This document shows, in pieces, positions 17,584 through 25,571 of a stretch of 51,403 nt of DNA. The notes below the pieces were generated by a model. The model did not search any database, was not told the DNA's origin, and saw nothing but the letters and a program-made list of their open reading frames with translations. Positions within the stretch are counted from its first letter, which is position 1. The number at the start of each line of letters is the position of its first letter. This stretch comes from Rickettsia typhi (GTDB taxonomy: Bacteria; Pseudomonadota; Alphaproteobacteria; Rickettsiales; Deianiraeaceae). The DNA is taken from assembly GCA_945898725.1 (NCBI GenBank), contig CAMDIK010000008.1:1-51403 (forward strand). Reading direction: 5' to 3'. The translations under genes were made by a program, and so were the position numbers.

Positions 17584-18756
17584 ATGAGAAAGCTTAAAAA
17601 TCGCAATACTAGACTTGGACTATTTCTGTCTATAGAGTTAGTTGTTATTATGGTTATCGTGACCGTAATTATTGTAGCAGTTGCACTAGGTGCAGATAAA
17701 CTTTTATCCTTGTATAAGGCGCAAGTCATTGCTGCCAATGTTACTCGCCTTGGAGAGTCTATCATAAGCTTTAGAAATACTTATGAATACTACCCTGGAG
17801 ATTTACCATCTGTAAATATGTCTGGCGAGCTTAACGTTTCAGAGGCGTATAAGTCAGTTACTAATATGGAAACTATAACTTTTTCATCAGGTAATGGTTT
17901 TAGCTTTGCAACGGGCACGAGTACAACATTTACTACAGAAGATGTGGAATACTACTTTAGAATGGCAACAAATTATGTGGGTAGCTTTAAAATGATACGT
18001 GCAGCGCAGCAATTAAAGTTATCAGGGTTGGCAATTAAGGGATTGACATATGTCTCTACAACAACAGAATTCAGCGGTGGAGCGCAAGGAACTTTTGCCG
18101 CTACTCCAATTAAAGATGCTGATGGTCTAATTTATATTTACAAACTAGATGCTTGTGATCAGGGTACCCCTTGCGCAGATTGGATAATTCCTATGTTGTA
18201 TTCACCTCGCTATGGTGCTTATCCAGCTACATGGAGTAATAAGCCAAGAATATTTGTAACAGCATCACAAAATATGTCTGACCCTGGAACGTCAAATGCA
18301 GTTCCTAATAGCAAATCTTCATCACCAGGAATACCACCAGAACTTGCAGCTATTATAGATAGTAAGATGGATGATGGCCTACCGCTTGGAATAGCAAGTA
18401 AGGTTATCGCTGGAGATAGTATTGACGATGCGGGTACTACATGGAGTAATGGTAGTTATAGCTCCCCAGGTATATTTTCTAAAATCAATGCGACAAACAG
18501 TGCTAATATCGGCTGTACAACGCTTTTCTATACCAGTGGAAGCAATGCAAACAGCAACCTAAAAGATAATGCAACATCTCAAACTATAAATCCAGCGAGT
18601 GGCAGCATCAATCTGAACGATATATCCCGTGAATCAATAGTTGGCAATAACGAAACTCAAGTATCACCAGCACAGTATAGAAAAAATGCTGGTCAAAAAT
18701 TTGCAGTATCCGATAAATCTAGCTGTTATATGGGATTCTTGGTGAGTGGAACATAG
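17584..18756 (+). CDS. Type IV prepilin/pseudopilin-like protein
   Basis: From ATG 17584 the 390-residue protein begins with a basic leader (MRKLKNRNTRLG) and a long hydrophobic helix, LFLSIELVVIMVIVTVIIVAV, carrying the pilin glutamate. This is the type IV pilin / type II secretion pseudopilin N-terminus, but there is one extra residue between Gly12 and Glu18 compared with the G/FxxxE rule. The globular part is Ser/Thr/Gly-rich, with EYYPGDLP (pseudopilin-like 'Y.yPGd.p') and late cysteines (CTTLFY, CYMGF) that may pair. The large size suggests a minor or adhesive pilin-like protein. No pilus assembly gene is in the window. The upstream GTG 17551 lies in the -10 region and is unlikely. Confidence 0.7.
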   Translation: MRKLKNRNTRLGLFLSIELVVIMVIVTVIIVAVALGADKLLSLYKAQVIAANVTRLGESIISFRNTYEYYPGDLPSVNMSGELNVSEAYKSVTNMETITFSSGNGFSFATGTSTTFTTEDVEYYFRMATNYVGSFKMIRAAQQLKLSGLAIKGLTYVSTTTEFSGGAQGTFAATPIKDADGLIYIYKLDACDQGTPCADWIIPMLYSPRYGAYPATWSNKPRIFVTASQNMSDPGTSNAVPNSKSSSPGIPPELAAIIDSKMDDGLPLGIASKVIAGDSIDDAGTTWSNGSYSSPGIFSKINATNSANIGCTTLFYTSGSNANSNLKDNATSQTINPASGSINLNDISRESIVGNNETQVSPAQYRKNAGQKFAVSDKSSCYMGFLVSGT

Positions 18757-18758
18757 TA

Positions 18759-18798
18759 AGTTTACAATGTGGCACGGGGTAGTACCACATTGTAAATT
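18759..18798. terminator. Hairpin between convergent prepilin-like and Cys-rich genes
   Basis: A perfect 12-bp inverted repeat, TTTACAATGTGG (18761-18772) and CCACATTGTAAA (18785-18796), with a 12-base loop. One further G-U and one A-T pair can extend the stem. It lies in the 50-base gap between two converging stops. There is no long T-run on either strand, so it is a likely but non-canonical bidirectional terminator. Confidence 0.5.
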
Positions 18799-18806
18799 CA
18801 GCAAAC

Positions 18807-19742
18807 TTAAACTGCAAGTCCGCCAAACTGAGTCTTAATAACATTTTTCGCAATCATACCTCCAACTTCCATAGCTTGATCTATATCATCTTTATTAAGT
18901 TCACGATTTTTATTAGATTTTCTAAATATCGATGGTAATGCAGTTGCATATGGATTAGAGAAATACTTAGTCCATTCCTGGTTTCTTGCTATATTAAATT
19001 TAGACATGCCTAATTCAGCATTTGGATTGTCTAGATGTTTAGCCTCCATCGTTGTAATACCTTTTTCATATATAAAACATGGCGTTTGGCAAAATCTTGG
19101 CACTGCATCACCTGATTCATCTTTCTTGTAACCAGCAGGGCACCCAACACCACCACACGATGTAGCCCAACCAGCCTTGAAATAATCACGATTTCTCTCC
19201 GGAAAACATTCACCAACTTTAACCGCTTCTTTAACGTGTTCAGATACTACGCACGGCATGCATGTCAAACTACCTACTAGTTGACCGGCACCCATACCCA
19301 CACCACAACACCCCATTATACAAGGGAATGCGCATTTACTGACAATTCCATTCATATTAGCATTTTTATTACCAAATGCAAGTCCACAGTCAAATGCACC
19401 AACACACCCTGCAAGTGGAAGAGTAAGTGCTCGCCCAAACTCTAGAGTAGAGCTTACAAGGCAAGCCCCAAATCCAACACCGCATTCATTAGAACTCTTA
19501 GGTTTAGTTTTTTTGCTATCTTTACTGAATTCCACAACTGGATGAGCTGGAGCATCTTCACCCTTATGCTCTTCTGTTTTCATATGATAATCCGCATATT
19601 CTAATTTATTTCCAGGTTTTTCAGATAATTCTATCTTTTCTATCATAGAATGATTTTCTGATAGCACTTCAGCGGAAATACTAAGGTTTTCTATTTCAAT
19701 TTCAACAGAATTTGAAGCAGAATTGATTGATTGTTGTTTCAT
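18807..19742 (-). CDS. Unrecognised cysteine-rich orphan protein, possible effector
   Basis: I do not recognise this 311-residue protein. Residues 1-83 are acidic and hydrophilic. Residues 84-180 are rich in Gly, Ala and Cys with weakly hydrophobic stretches (FGACLVSS, LPLAGCVGAFDCGLAFG, CAFPCIMGCCGVGMGAG, LTCMPCVV). Further cysteine pairs follow (CGGVGC, CQTPC), and the C-terminal 90 residues are hydrophilic. There are 15 cysteines, no signal peptide and no HTH. Clustered cysteines in a hydrophobic setting are compatible with membrane association or lipidation, but that is speculative. It is a single gene with its own near-consensus promoter at 19766-19794. Confidence 0.65.
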   Translation of the reverse strand: MKQQSINSASNSVEIEIENLSISAEVLSENHSMIEKIELSEKPGNKLEYADYHMKTEEHKGEDAPAHPVVEFSKDSKKTKPKSSNECGVGFGACLVSSTLEFGRALTLPLAGCVGAFDCGLAFGNKNANMNGIVSKCAFPCIMGCCGVGMGAGQLVGSLTCMPCVVSEHVKEAVKVGECFPERNRDYFKAGWATSCGGVGCPAGYKKDESGDAVPRFCQTPCFIYEKGITTMEAKHLDNPNAELGMSKFNIARNQEWTKYFSNPYATALPSIFRKSNKNRELNKDDIDQAMEVGGMIAKNVIKTQFGGLAV

Positions 19743-19765
19743 ATAAGTAATTAAAAACTATATAC

Positions 19766-19794
19766 AGTATACACGAAAATTGGCGTTTTGTCAA
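19766..19794 (-). promoter_or_regulatory. Near-consensus sigma-70 promoter of the Cys-rich orphan
   Basis: On the minus strand: TTGACA (19789-19794), a 17-base spacer, TATACT (19766-19771). The start codon is at 19742, giving a leader of roughly 15 bases. Confidence 0.7.
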
Positions 19795-19888
19795 GGAGTA
19801 TCAAGGCTATTGACTTGCGTGGTTATGGCTAGGCAATGGGGAATTTCGCTTGTAAAAAATTTTTTATTTACAACTGCCAGTTGTTTTA

Positions 19889-20518
19889 TTATATCCCAAA
19901 CACGTTGTTTTCTTGGTAAAAAATTGTTGTTCTGGAAATTGTGGTGCTTAATGGTTTGATTCCTGTAAAATTTAGAAATTTAAACCCGCTACCCTGCATT
20001 ATGTCATATATAATAGCGTATTTTTCGCGCTCGGAATTATCGAAAATAACCACGCCATTGGGCTTTAAATGGGAAATAGAATTTTTCGAACAGGTCAGGC
20101 GATCTGCGCTATCAACAACTATTATATCAAATTTTTGTGCGAAATTTTCTATGCTACCCGCCATGGTGTGAGATTGAACCTGGTGCACCTGAAAATTTTG
20201 TAAACCAAGCGTCTGCCCAGAATTTTCCACCCAAAGCTTGCAATCTTGCGAAATTTCCACGGAAGTAACGCATTTGCAATGTTTTGCATAAAAAAGAGTA
20301 GAAAAGCCCGATCCAAACTCAAAAATCTCCATATCACTACGCAGTTTTTCCTTCAAAAAAGCAACCATGGAATAGTTATACCAAGGCATTGGTTCCTGAT
20401 TTTCATCAAGCACCATGCCATTGATTGAAGCAAAGTCCCACCCTATATTTTTTGCCATTTCATGCACGGCAGTGTTATAGTCCAGGCAATTTGTAAAAAT
20501 TGGTTGCGCAAGACTCAT
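19889..20518 (-). CDS. Class I SAM-dependent methyltransferase
   Basis: A 209-residue protein with the Rossmann methyltransferase layout: motif I IFEFGSGFSTLFYAK (E.GsG.ST), an acid-ended second strand VTSVEIS, then FDIIVVDSADR at the post-II strand and LKPNGVVIFDNSER at motif III. The 'GsGfST..' form and 'DsadR' resemble small-molecule or O-methyltransferases; the substrate cannot be told. It begins 6 bases after the nusA stop and is probably expressed from the nusA promoter. Confidence 0.75.
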   Translation of the reverse strand: MSLAQPIFTNCLDYNTAVHEMAKNIGWDFASINGMVLDENQEPMPWYNYSMVAFLKEKLRSDMEIFEFGSGFSTLFYAKHCKCVTSVEISQDCKLWVENSGQTLGLQNFQVHQVQSHTMAGSIENFAQKFDIIVVDSADRLTCSKNSISHLKPNGVVIFDNSEREKYAIIYDIMQGSGFKFLNFTGIKPLSTTISRTTIFYQENNVFGI

Positions 20519-20524
20519 GCGATA

Positions 20525-22036
20525 TTATATATTATAAACATAACGTCTGGCAATCATCACAAGATTTCCCGCCTCTTCTTCGCTTAAAATATCTTCCCCG
20601 CCAAGCAATTCAACAAGCTCGTCACTTGCCAAATCTGCAAAATCGTTGATTGACTTAATACCGGCATTACCCAGTGCAATTACCATTTCTTTCGTTAGAA
20701 TTGGAAGTTCCAAAATCTCTGAATGCACACCAAGTTTTGTAAGTTCCTCCTGATATTCCTCATTACTTGAACTGACGCACTCTATAGCTCTTTGGCGCAC
20801 AACTTCGGCAATTTCATCATCAAAACCTTCGATGGATGCAATGTCTTTCAAATTTGCATTTGCAATAGATTCGATGGTGTGAAACCCGCTGGCAACAATA
20901 ACCTGTGCGGCAATTTCATCAAGATTCAACTTTTCCGCAACAACGGCAGTGGCATCTGTAAATTTTTGCATCATTTTTTCCTGCTTGTCTGTGTCTAGAA
21001 TAATATCTATTTTAAACCCGGTTAGTTTTGAAACAAGGCGCACATTTTGCCCTCTTCTTCCCACTGCAAGGCTAAAATTCGCACTATCCACAACAATTTC
21101 AGCAACATTTGTTTTGTGATTAATTGTAATTCCCATTGATTTCGCAGGGGAAATTGCCCTTTGAATAAATACATCCATTTCATTGGTATACTCTATAATA
21201 TCAATTTTTTCGCCTTTTAAAACTTCCATTACAGCCTTAATGCGAATTCCACGCGGACCAATGCACGCGCCAACGGCGTCAAGCCTTGAATCTACAGCCA
21301 TAACAGCAACTTTTGACCTAAAACCAGCCTCCCTTGCAATACTTACAACCTTAATCAGGTCATCTGCAACTTCAGGAACTTCATTTCTCAAGGCAGAGAA
21401 CAAAAATTCACCAGAGCTACGAGACAATACAATCTGTGGATTTACGTTATCCCTTCTTACATCTTGAATGCAGGCAGTTACTTTATCACCCACGGAAAAT
21501 CTTTCATTTGGAAGTGTGTGCCTCATGTTCAAACTTGCTTCAGTTTTTCCAATCCAAACCAGCATTTCTCTTGGGGATATTTTTTTCACAACCCCTGATA
21601 TTAATTCACCAACTCTGTCTTGATAAGCCTCATATTCCCCTTCTTTTTCAGCATTTCTAATGGTTCCTGTGATAATTCCGCTCATTTTTTGCGCAATTAG
21701 GCGATCAAAATGCACAGGTGGAAGTTCTTCTTCAATTACATCACCAAGTGCTGCATCTTTTCTAATTTTTTTCGCGCCAATTAATTCAATTTCCGTTGCA
21801 CGATTAACAACTTCGTCCACAACAGATAAAATTCTGCACACCCGCACATTTCCGTTATTCCTGTCAACAGATGCAGTAATTTTACACTGGGTGCCATATT
21901 TCTTTTCCGCACCGGCAACAAAAGCCTCTTCAACCGCAGCAAATATAATCTCTTTACTAACGCCGCTTTCTATGCGGATATTTTCCACAGCATCAAGAAT
22001 ATCACTACCTATAGACTTAACTTTTTTCACATTCAT
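20525..22036 (-). CDS. nusA: Transcription termination/antitermination factor NusA
   Basis: NusA binds RNA polymerase and nascent RNA to control pausing, termination and antitermination. The 503-residue protein has the full architecture: N-terminal polymerase-binding domain (residues 1-135, with IIFAAVEEAFV), S1 domain (GELISGVVKKISPREMLVWI), two KH domains (including ACIGPRGIRIKAVMEVLKG and LAVGRRGQNVRLVSKLTG) and two C-terminal helix-hairpin-helix repeats. rimP and infB, its usual neighbours, are absent. The first 13 codons and 90 bases upstream are repeated at 23773-23901. The methyltransferase gene follows after 6 bases. Confidence 0.97.
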   Translation of the reverse strand: MNVKKVKSIGSDILDAVENIRIESGVSKEIIFAAVEEAFVAGAEKKYGTQCKITASVDRNNGNVRVCRILSVVDEVVNRATEIELIGAKKIRKDAALGDVIEEELPPVHFDRLIAQKMSGIITGTIRNAEKEGEYEAYQDRVGELISGVVKKISPREMLVWIGKTEASLNMRHTLPNERFSVGDKVTACIQDVRRDNVNPQIVLSRSSGEFLFSALRNEVPEVADDLIKVVSIAREAGFRSKVAVMAVDSRLDAVGACIGPRGIRIKAVMEVLKGEKIDIIEYTNEMDVFIQRAISPAKSMGITINHKTNVAEIVVDSANFSLAVGRRGQNVRLVSKLTGFKIDIILDTDKQEKMMQKFTDATAVVAEKLNLDEIAAQVIVASGFHTIESIANANLKDIASIEGFDDEIAEVVRQRAIECVSSSNEEYQEELTKLGVHSEILELPILTKEMVIALGNAGIKSINDFADLASDELVELLGGEDILSEEEAGNLVMIARRYVYNI

Positions 22037-22126
22037 ACACAGCTTACTAACAATTTCAAGGAATAATTTACACTGGGATATATTTTTTAAAAAGCAAGCA
22101 TAAAATATTTTTTTCCCACTTGACTT
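21998..22126 (-). repeat. nusA leader repeat, copy A (promoter-proximal region plus first 13 codons)
   Basis: This 129-base segment matches 23773-23901 without gaps and with about eight mismatches. It covers nusA codons 1-13 and 90 bases of 5' leader, and contains conserved A/T-tracts. Similarity stops sharply at 22126 after TGACTT. It presumably carries the nusA promoter or leader signals, although I could not assign clear -35/-10 boxes. Confidence 0.85.
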
Positions 22127-22171
22127 TTAGGAAGAATGTGAAAGATTGCGTGTGTAGCTTTTAATATATAT

Positions 22172-22813
22172 ATGAATATGAATAAAAATATAGAAAATGC
22201 ATTGCAATGGAGATATGCAACCAAAGATTTTGATCCAAATAAAAAAATTTCCAATCAAGATTTAGCAACTTTAAAGCAATCATTGCTTTTGGCACCCTCT
22301 TCTTTTGGGCTTCAGCCTTGGAAATTTGTATTCGTTGAAAATGCCGAGCTACGTAAAAAGCTAACATCGGCTTCATGGGGGCAAACACAAATTGAAAATA
22401 GCTCACATTTACTGGTAATATGTGCAAAAACTGATATAGATGCTCAATATGTTCAACATTATATCGATCACATTGCAAAAGTTAGAAATATTCCGGTTGC
22501 AGCGCTTGCGGAATATAACAATTTAATGGTTGGATTTGTTGGCAGATTGACGCCCGAGCAAAAAACCATTTGGATGCAAAAACAATGCTATATTGCTCTT
22601 GGAGAATTGCTTGCCGCTGCTGCATTAATTCAGGTTGATGCCTGCCCTATGGAAGGTTTTGACGCCGCGCAATACAATGAAATTTTAAGCCTAAAAGCAT
22701 CAGGTTATAACGCAACAGTTGTTTGTGCATTGGGTTACAGAAGTGAAAATGACGCAATGGCACATTATACAAAAGTTCGTTTTCCTGAAGATGAAATGTT
22801 CTTAACAATCTAA
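22172..22813 (+). CDS. NAD(P)H nitroreductase (NfsB-like)
   Basis: A 213-residue FMN-dependent nitroreductase-family protein. The N-terminal RYATKDFDPNKKIS matches the family R+S.R.F....i, the FMN-binding APSSFGLQPWKFV matches aPSs.n.QpW.f, and the C-terminal ALGYRSENDA matches alG+......p. It follows the oxygen-insensitive NfsB layout in length. Such enzymes reduce nitroaromatics, quinones or flavins; the natural substrate is unknown. It is divergent from nusA, with about 135 bases between starts that hold the nusA leader repeat. Confidence 0.88.
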   Translation: MNMNKNIENALQWRYATKDFDPNKKISNQDLATLKQSLLLAPSSFGLQPWKFVFVENAELRKKLTSASWGQTQIENSSHLLVICAKTDIDAQYVQHYIDHIAKVRNIPVAALAEYNNLMVGFVGRLTPEQKTIWMQKQCYIALGELLAAAALIQVDACPMEGFDAAQYNEILSLKASGYNATVVCALGYRSENDAMAHYTKVRFPEDEMFLTI

Positions 22814-22827
22814 TTCAAGTAGATTGT

Positions 22828-23544
22828 TTACAGATATTTGTCAATAATTTCGAAGAATTCATCAGGGCTTTCAGCGTATTTATCGCATCCGTTTTTCACG
22901 GAAAGGTTAAACTTGTGAAGGCCAAATCCGATAAAAATGTCGCAATTTCCTGATGTTTTCACCTCTAGATCATTTTCGCCATCGCCAATCATAATCACCC
23001 TGCCGGAAATTTTTCCAATCTTTCGCAAATTATTCACAGCCTCTGCCTTTGACCAAGTTTGAGAAATTCTTTCCCCGTTAAAACAATTTACAAAACCCAC
23101 TTCGCCCAGTAAAATATCGCCATTTTTATCAAGTAAAGTTCTGCCGGAATAGACATTTTGCGGGGAAATTCCAATATTTACCAGCACTTCAGACAAAATT
23201 GCGCAAGTTGTTCCCCCGCCGCCTATGACAAGAATTTGCGCGCCGGACTTGTCAATTTTGCCCATAACTTCGGCGATGCCATCGGTCAGACCTGATTTTA
23301 AAATTTCCTCCGCGGCGCGATGATAGTCAGAAATATGCAAATTTCGCCCGATTTCCAAGGAAATTTCTGCAATAATTTTGTCCAAAATGGCAACATTTCC
23401 ATACCTTGCCTGGGCATTTTTTATTATTTGTGAAATTGCCTCCATTTTTTCCACCTTGTAATTCACACTTGCAAAAAACGCGTGCTGAATAGCTGGAATT
23501 ACTGAAATAGTTTGGTCAAAATCAAAAATAAATGTCTGGCTCAT
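22828..23544 (-). CDS. HAD-family phosphatase, phosphoserine-phosphatase-like
   Basis: A 238-residue HAD hydrolase. Motif I is FDFDQTIS (nucleophile and acid/base Asp), motif II falls at QILVIGGGGTT, a Lys in WSKAEAVNNL fits motif III, and IMIGDGENDLE is motif IV with the metal-binding acids. The helical cap after motif I matches the SerB/C1 group. The exact substrate is not shown; a phosphoserine phosphatase role would suit an organism that makes amino acids, but motif II is atypical. ATG 23544 is chosen over TTG 23550. It converges on the nitroreductase gene with a 14-base gap and is followed upstream by the small membrane protein gene. Confidence 0.75.
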   Translation of the reverse strand: MSQTFIFDFDQTISVIPAIQHAFFASVNYKVEKMEAISQIIKNAQARYGNVAILDKIIAEISLEIGRNLHISDYHRAAEEILKSGLTDGIAEVMGKIDKSGAQILVIGGGGTTCAILSEVLVNIGISPQNVYSGRTLLDKNGDILLGEVGFVNCFNGERISQTWSKAEAVNNLRKIGKISGRVIMIGDGENDLEVKTSGNCDIFIGFGLHKFNLSVKNGCDKYAESPDEFFEIIDKYL

Positions 23545-23553
23545 TAGCAAAAA

Positions 23554-23727
23554 TTACTTTTTTTCATCACAATGATTAATGTCAAGAAGCCCGCCCAAAA
23601 TAATCACTCTGCAGCTATCAATTTTTACAATTGGACTAAAAAATATCTTAAGTATTAATATAAAGACAAGTAGCGCAATGACAATTCCAAGAGCTATTTT
23701 CCATATCGATAAGGCAAAATTTTTCAT
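23554..23727 (-). CDS. Small single-pass membrane protein, copy 1
   Basis: A 57-residue protein (ATG 23727) with a short basic N-terminus, one membrane helix (IALGIVIALLVFILILKIFF) and a C-terminal tail IVKIDSCRVIILGGLLDINH ending in CDEKK. The tail matches that of the adjacent 53-residue protein at 23911-24072, so the two are paralogues. The frame is open upstream to ATG 23811, which would add NusA's first 13-14 residues from the copied leader plus a linker. Whether translation starts at 23811 or 23727 is not certain. I do not recognise the family. It lies just upstream of the HAD gene on the same strand. Confidence 0.6.
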   Translation of the reverse strand: MKNFALSIWKIALGIVIALLVFILILKIFFSPIVKIDSCRVIILGGLLDINHCDEKK

Positions 23728-23732
23728 ATATG

Positions 23733-23770
23733 TTTTAAAATTATCTCCTCTCACCACACCTGTCAATTTC
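23733..23770 (-). repeat. Short direct repeat: broken 3' end of a third small-protein copy
   Basis: These 38 bases match 23903-23940 at 36 of 38 positions. In another frame they encode EIDRCGERR followed by a stop, close to the EIDRCGEKK end of the second small protein. This is the tail of a third copy left behind by duplication. Confidence 0.75.
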
Positions 23771-23772
23771 AA

Positions 23773-23901
23773 AATATCACTACCTATAGACTTCACCTTT
23801 TTAATATTCATACACAGCTTACTAACAATTTCAAGGAATAATTGACATTGGAAGATATTTTTTAAAAAGCAAGCATAAAATATTTTTTTCCCACTTGACT
23901 T
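23773..23901 (-). repeat. nusA leader repeat, copy B
   Basis: A second copy of the nusA leader and first 13 codons (see 21998-22126), about 94% identical over 129 bases. It is placed between the two small membrane protein genes and points toward copy 1, so it may supply transcription and translation signals for 23554-23811. Confidence 0.85.
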
Positions 23902-23902
23902 A

Positions 23903-23940
23903 TTTTAAAATTATTTCTTCTCACCACACCTGTCAATTTC
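23903..23940 (-). repeat. Short direct repeat: intact partner at the 3' end of small protein copy 2
   Basis: The partner of 23733-23770, here forming the in-frame end (EIDRCGEKK and stop) of the 53-residue protein. Confidence 0.75.
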
Positions 23941-24072
23941 GAATAAGCCCCCCATAATTATGGTTTTACATTCATCAATTATGACAAGCGGGGGAAGCGG
24001 AACTTTAAAAACCACCCCAAGTATCATGCAAATCACGAATACAATTAGGAATATTTTAACAAAAAACTTCAT
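23911..24072 (-). CDS. Small single-pass membrane protein, copy 2
   Basis: A 53-residue protein with one N-terminal membrane helix (IFLIVFVICMILGVVF), then LPPLVIIDECKTIIMGGLFE and the end IDRCGEKK. It shares with copy 1 the pattern 'I.ID.C..II.GGL..I..C.EKK', with two conserved cysteines that could pair in the periplasm. It begins 8 bases after the leuC stop, so it is probably co-transcribed with leuC. The family is not recognised. Conservation of the tail between two copies that differ in their helix suggests the tail is the functional part. Confidence 0.65.
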   Translation of the reverse strand: MKFFVKIFLIVFVICMILGVVFKVPLPPLVIIDECKTIIMGGLFEIDRCGEKK

Positions 24073-24080
24073 ATAATAAA

Positions 24081-25451
24081 CTAAATTTTACCACCAAGGT
24101 TACCCGCAATTGCAACTTTTGCCGCCATAGCCGGAGACATCAAGTGCGTTCTGCCCATGTATCCCTGTCTGCCTTCAAAATTTCTATTCGAAGTTGAAGC
24201 GCAGCGCTCACCGGGGCTTAATTTATCGTCATTCATTGCAAGGCACATTGAACAACCGGGATTTCTCCATTCAAAACCGCTGTCTATGAAAATTTTTGCT
24301 AAACCTTCAGCCTCTGCAAGATCTTTCACAACATACGACCCGGGAACAATAATTCCCACAACCCCATTGGCAATTTTCTTTCCATCTAGCACTTTTGCAA
24401 CCTCGCGCAGGTCTTCAATTCTTGAATTAGTGCAAGAGCCAATGAAAATTTTGTCCACTTTAATTTCAGATGGTCTCATTCCTGGTTTTAAACCCATATA
24501 GTCTAAAGCCCGTTTTTTGGTATCATTTTTTGGCTCGGGTATAACTCCGTCAATTGGCATTACATCTTCGGGCGAAGTTCCCCAGGTAATTGTAGGGCGA
24601 ATATCTTCAGCTTTAATAAATATTTCCTTGTCAAATTTCGCACCTGTGTCTGATTTTAAACCTTGCCAATAGTTTAGCGCCTTGTCCCATAATTCACCTT
24701 TTGGCGCCTTTGGCCTGCCCTTAAGATATGTAAAAGTTTTTTCATCCGGAGCAATTAAGCCAAATCTTGCGCCGCCCTCAATTGTCATATTGCAAACCGT
24801 CATTCTGCCTTCCATGGACATTTCTTCGAAAATATTTCCGCAAAATTCTATGGCATAACCCGTACCCCCTGCGGTTCCAATTACGCCTATAATGTGCAAG
24901 ATTACATCTTTTGAGGTAATTCCCACGCCAAGCTTGCCGCTGACTTCAATTTTCATATTCTTTGACTTTTTCATTGATAAAGTTTGCGTTACTAAAACGT
25001 GCTCAACTTGAGAAGTTCCAATTCCGCAGGCAATTGCCCCAAAAGCCCCGTGAGTTGCTGTGTGAGAGTCTCCACATACTATAGTTGCACCGGGCAGCGT
25101 AAAGCCCAAATCAGGTCCCACAACATGCACAATTCCGTTATTTCTATGCCCAAGAGGGAAATATTCAATACCAAATTCCGTTGTATTTTTTGCCAAAGTT
25201 TCAAGCTGAATACGCGACTCGGCGTCTTTAATTACCGTAATATCTTTTGTTGGGGTGTTGTGATCTGCAATTGCCATGGTTCTTTCCGGGTGCAAAACTG
25301 TGCGCCCATTTAGGCGAATGCTATCAAAAGCCTGGGCAGATGTTACCTCGTGTATCAAGTGGCGATCTATATATATCAAATACATATCAGATTTTTCATC
25401 ATAGTCTACCACGTGAGAATTCCATATTTTATCGTATAAAGTTTGAGACAT
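24081..25451 (-). CDS. leuC: 3-isopropylmalate dehydratase large subunit
   Basis: LeuC, with LeuD, isomerises 2- to 3-isopropylmalate in leucine synthesis and carries a 4Fe-4S cluster. The 456-residue protein has the aconitase-family signatures: [21 protein letters not shown] and the cluster cysteines in IGSCTNSR and NPGCSMCLA, followed by [14 protein letters not shown]. It is full length. ATG 25451 is preferred because AGGTGA lies just upstream; the frame extends to TTG 25472. leuD is not adjacent. Leucine synthesis is absent from classical Rickettsiaceae, so this gene is informative about lifestyle. Confidence 0.95.
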   Translation of the reverse strand: MSQTLYDKIWNSHVVDYDEKSDMYLIYIDRHLIHEVTSAQAFDSIRLNGRTVLHPERTMAIADHNTPTKDITVIKDAESRIQLETLAKNTTEFGIEYFPLGHRNNGIVHVVGPDLGFTLPGATIVCGDSHTATHGAFGAIACGIGTSQVEHVLVTQTLSMKKSKNMKIEVSGKLGVGITSKDVILHIIGVIGTAGGTGYAIEFCGNIFEEMSMEGRMTVCNMTIEGGARFGLIAPDEKTFTYLKGRPKAPKGELWDKALNYWQGLKSDTGAKFDKEIFIKAEDIRPTITWGTSPEDVMPIDGVIPEPKNDTKKRALDYMGLKPGMRPSEIKVDKIFIGSCTNSRIEDLREVAKVLDGKKIANGVVGIIVPGSYVVKDLAEAEGLAKIFIDSGFEWRNPGCSMCLAMNDDKLSPGERCASTSNRNFEGRQGYMGRTHLMSPAMAAKVAIAGNLGGKI

Positions 25452-25519
25452 AAGTTCACCTATTTTCCACAACTTAAAAGCGTATTTTTTATATTCAAAT
25501 ATTTTTTTCTTTTTTTGTG

Positions 25520-25547
25520 TTGATTCTTAAATCTAATGTGGTATAAT
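25520..25547 (+). promoter_or_regulatory. Promoter of the kinase-like gene
   Basis: TTGATT (25520-25525), a 16-base spacer, TATAAT (25542-25547), with an extended TG upstream of the -10 (TGTGGTATAAT). The start codon is at 25572, a very short leader. Confidence 0.6.
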
Positions 25548-25571
25548 ATATTGTAATTTTTTGTTTGAGGT

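Noticed and set aside
21183..22103. Plus-strand open frames opposite nusA, up to 147 codons
   Set aside because: Antisense to nusA with Ser/Thr/Ile-rich non-family sequence; not supported as genes.
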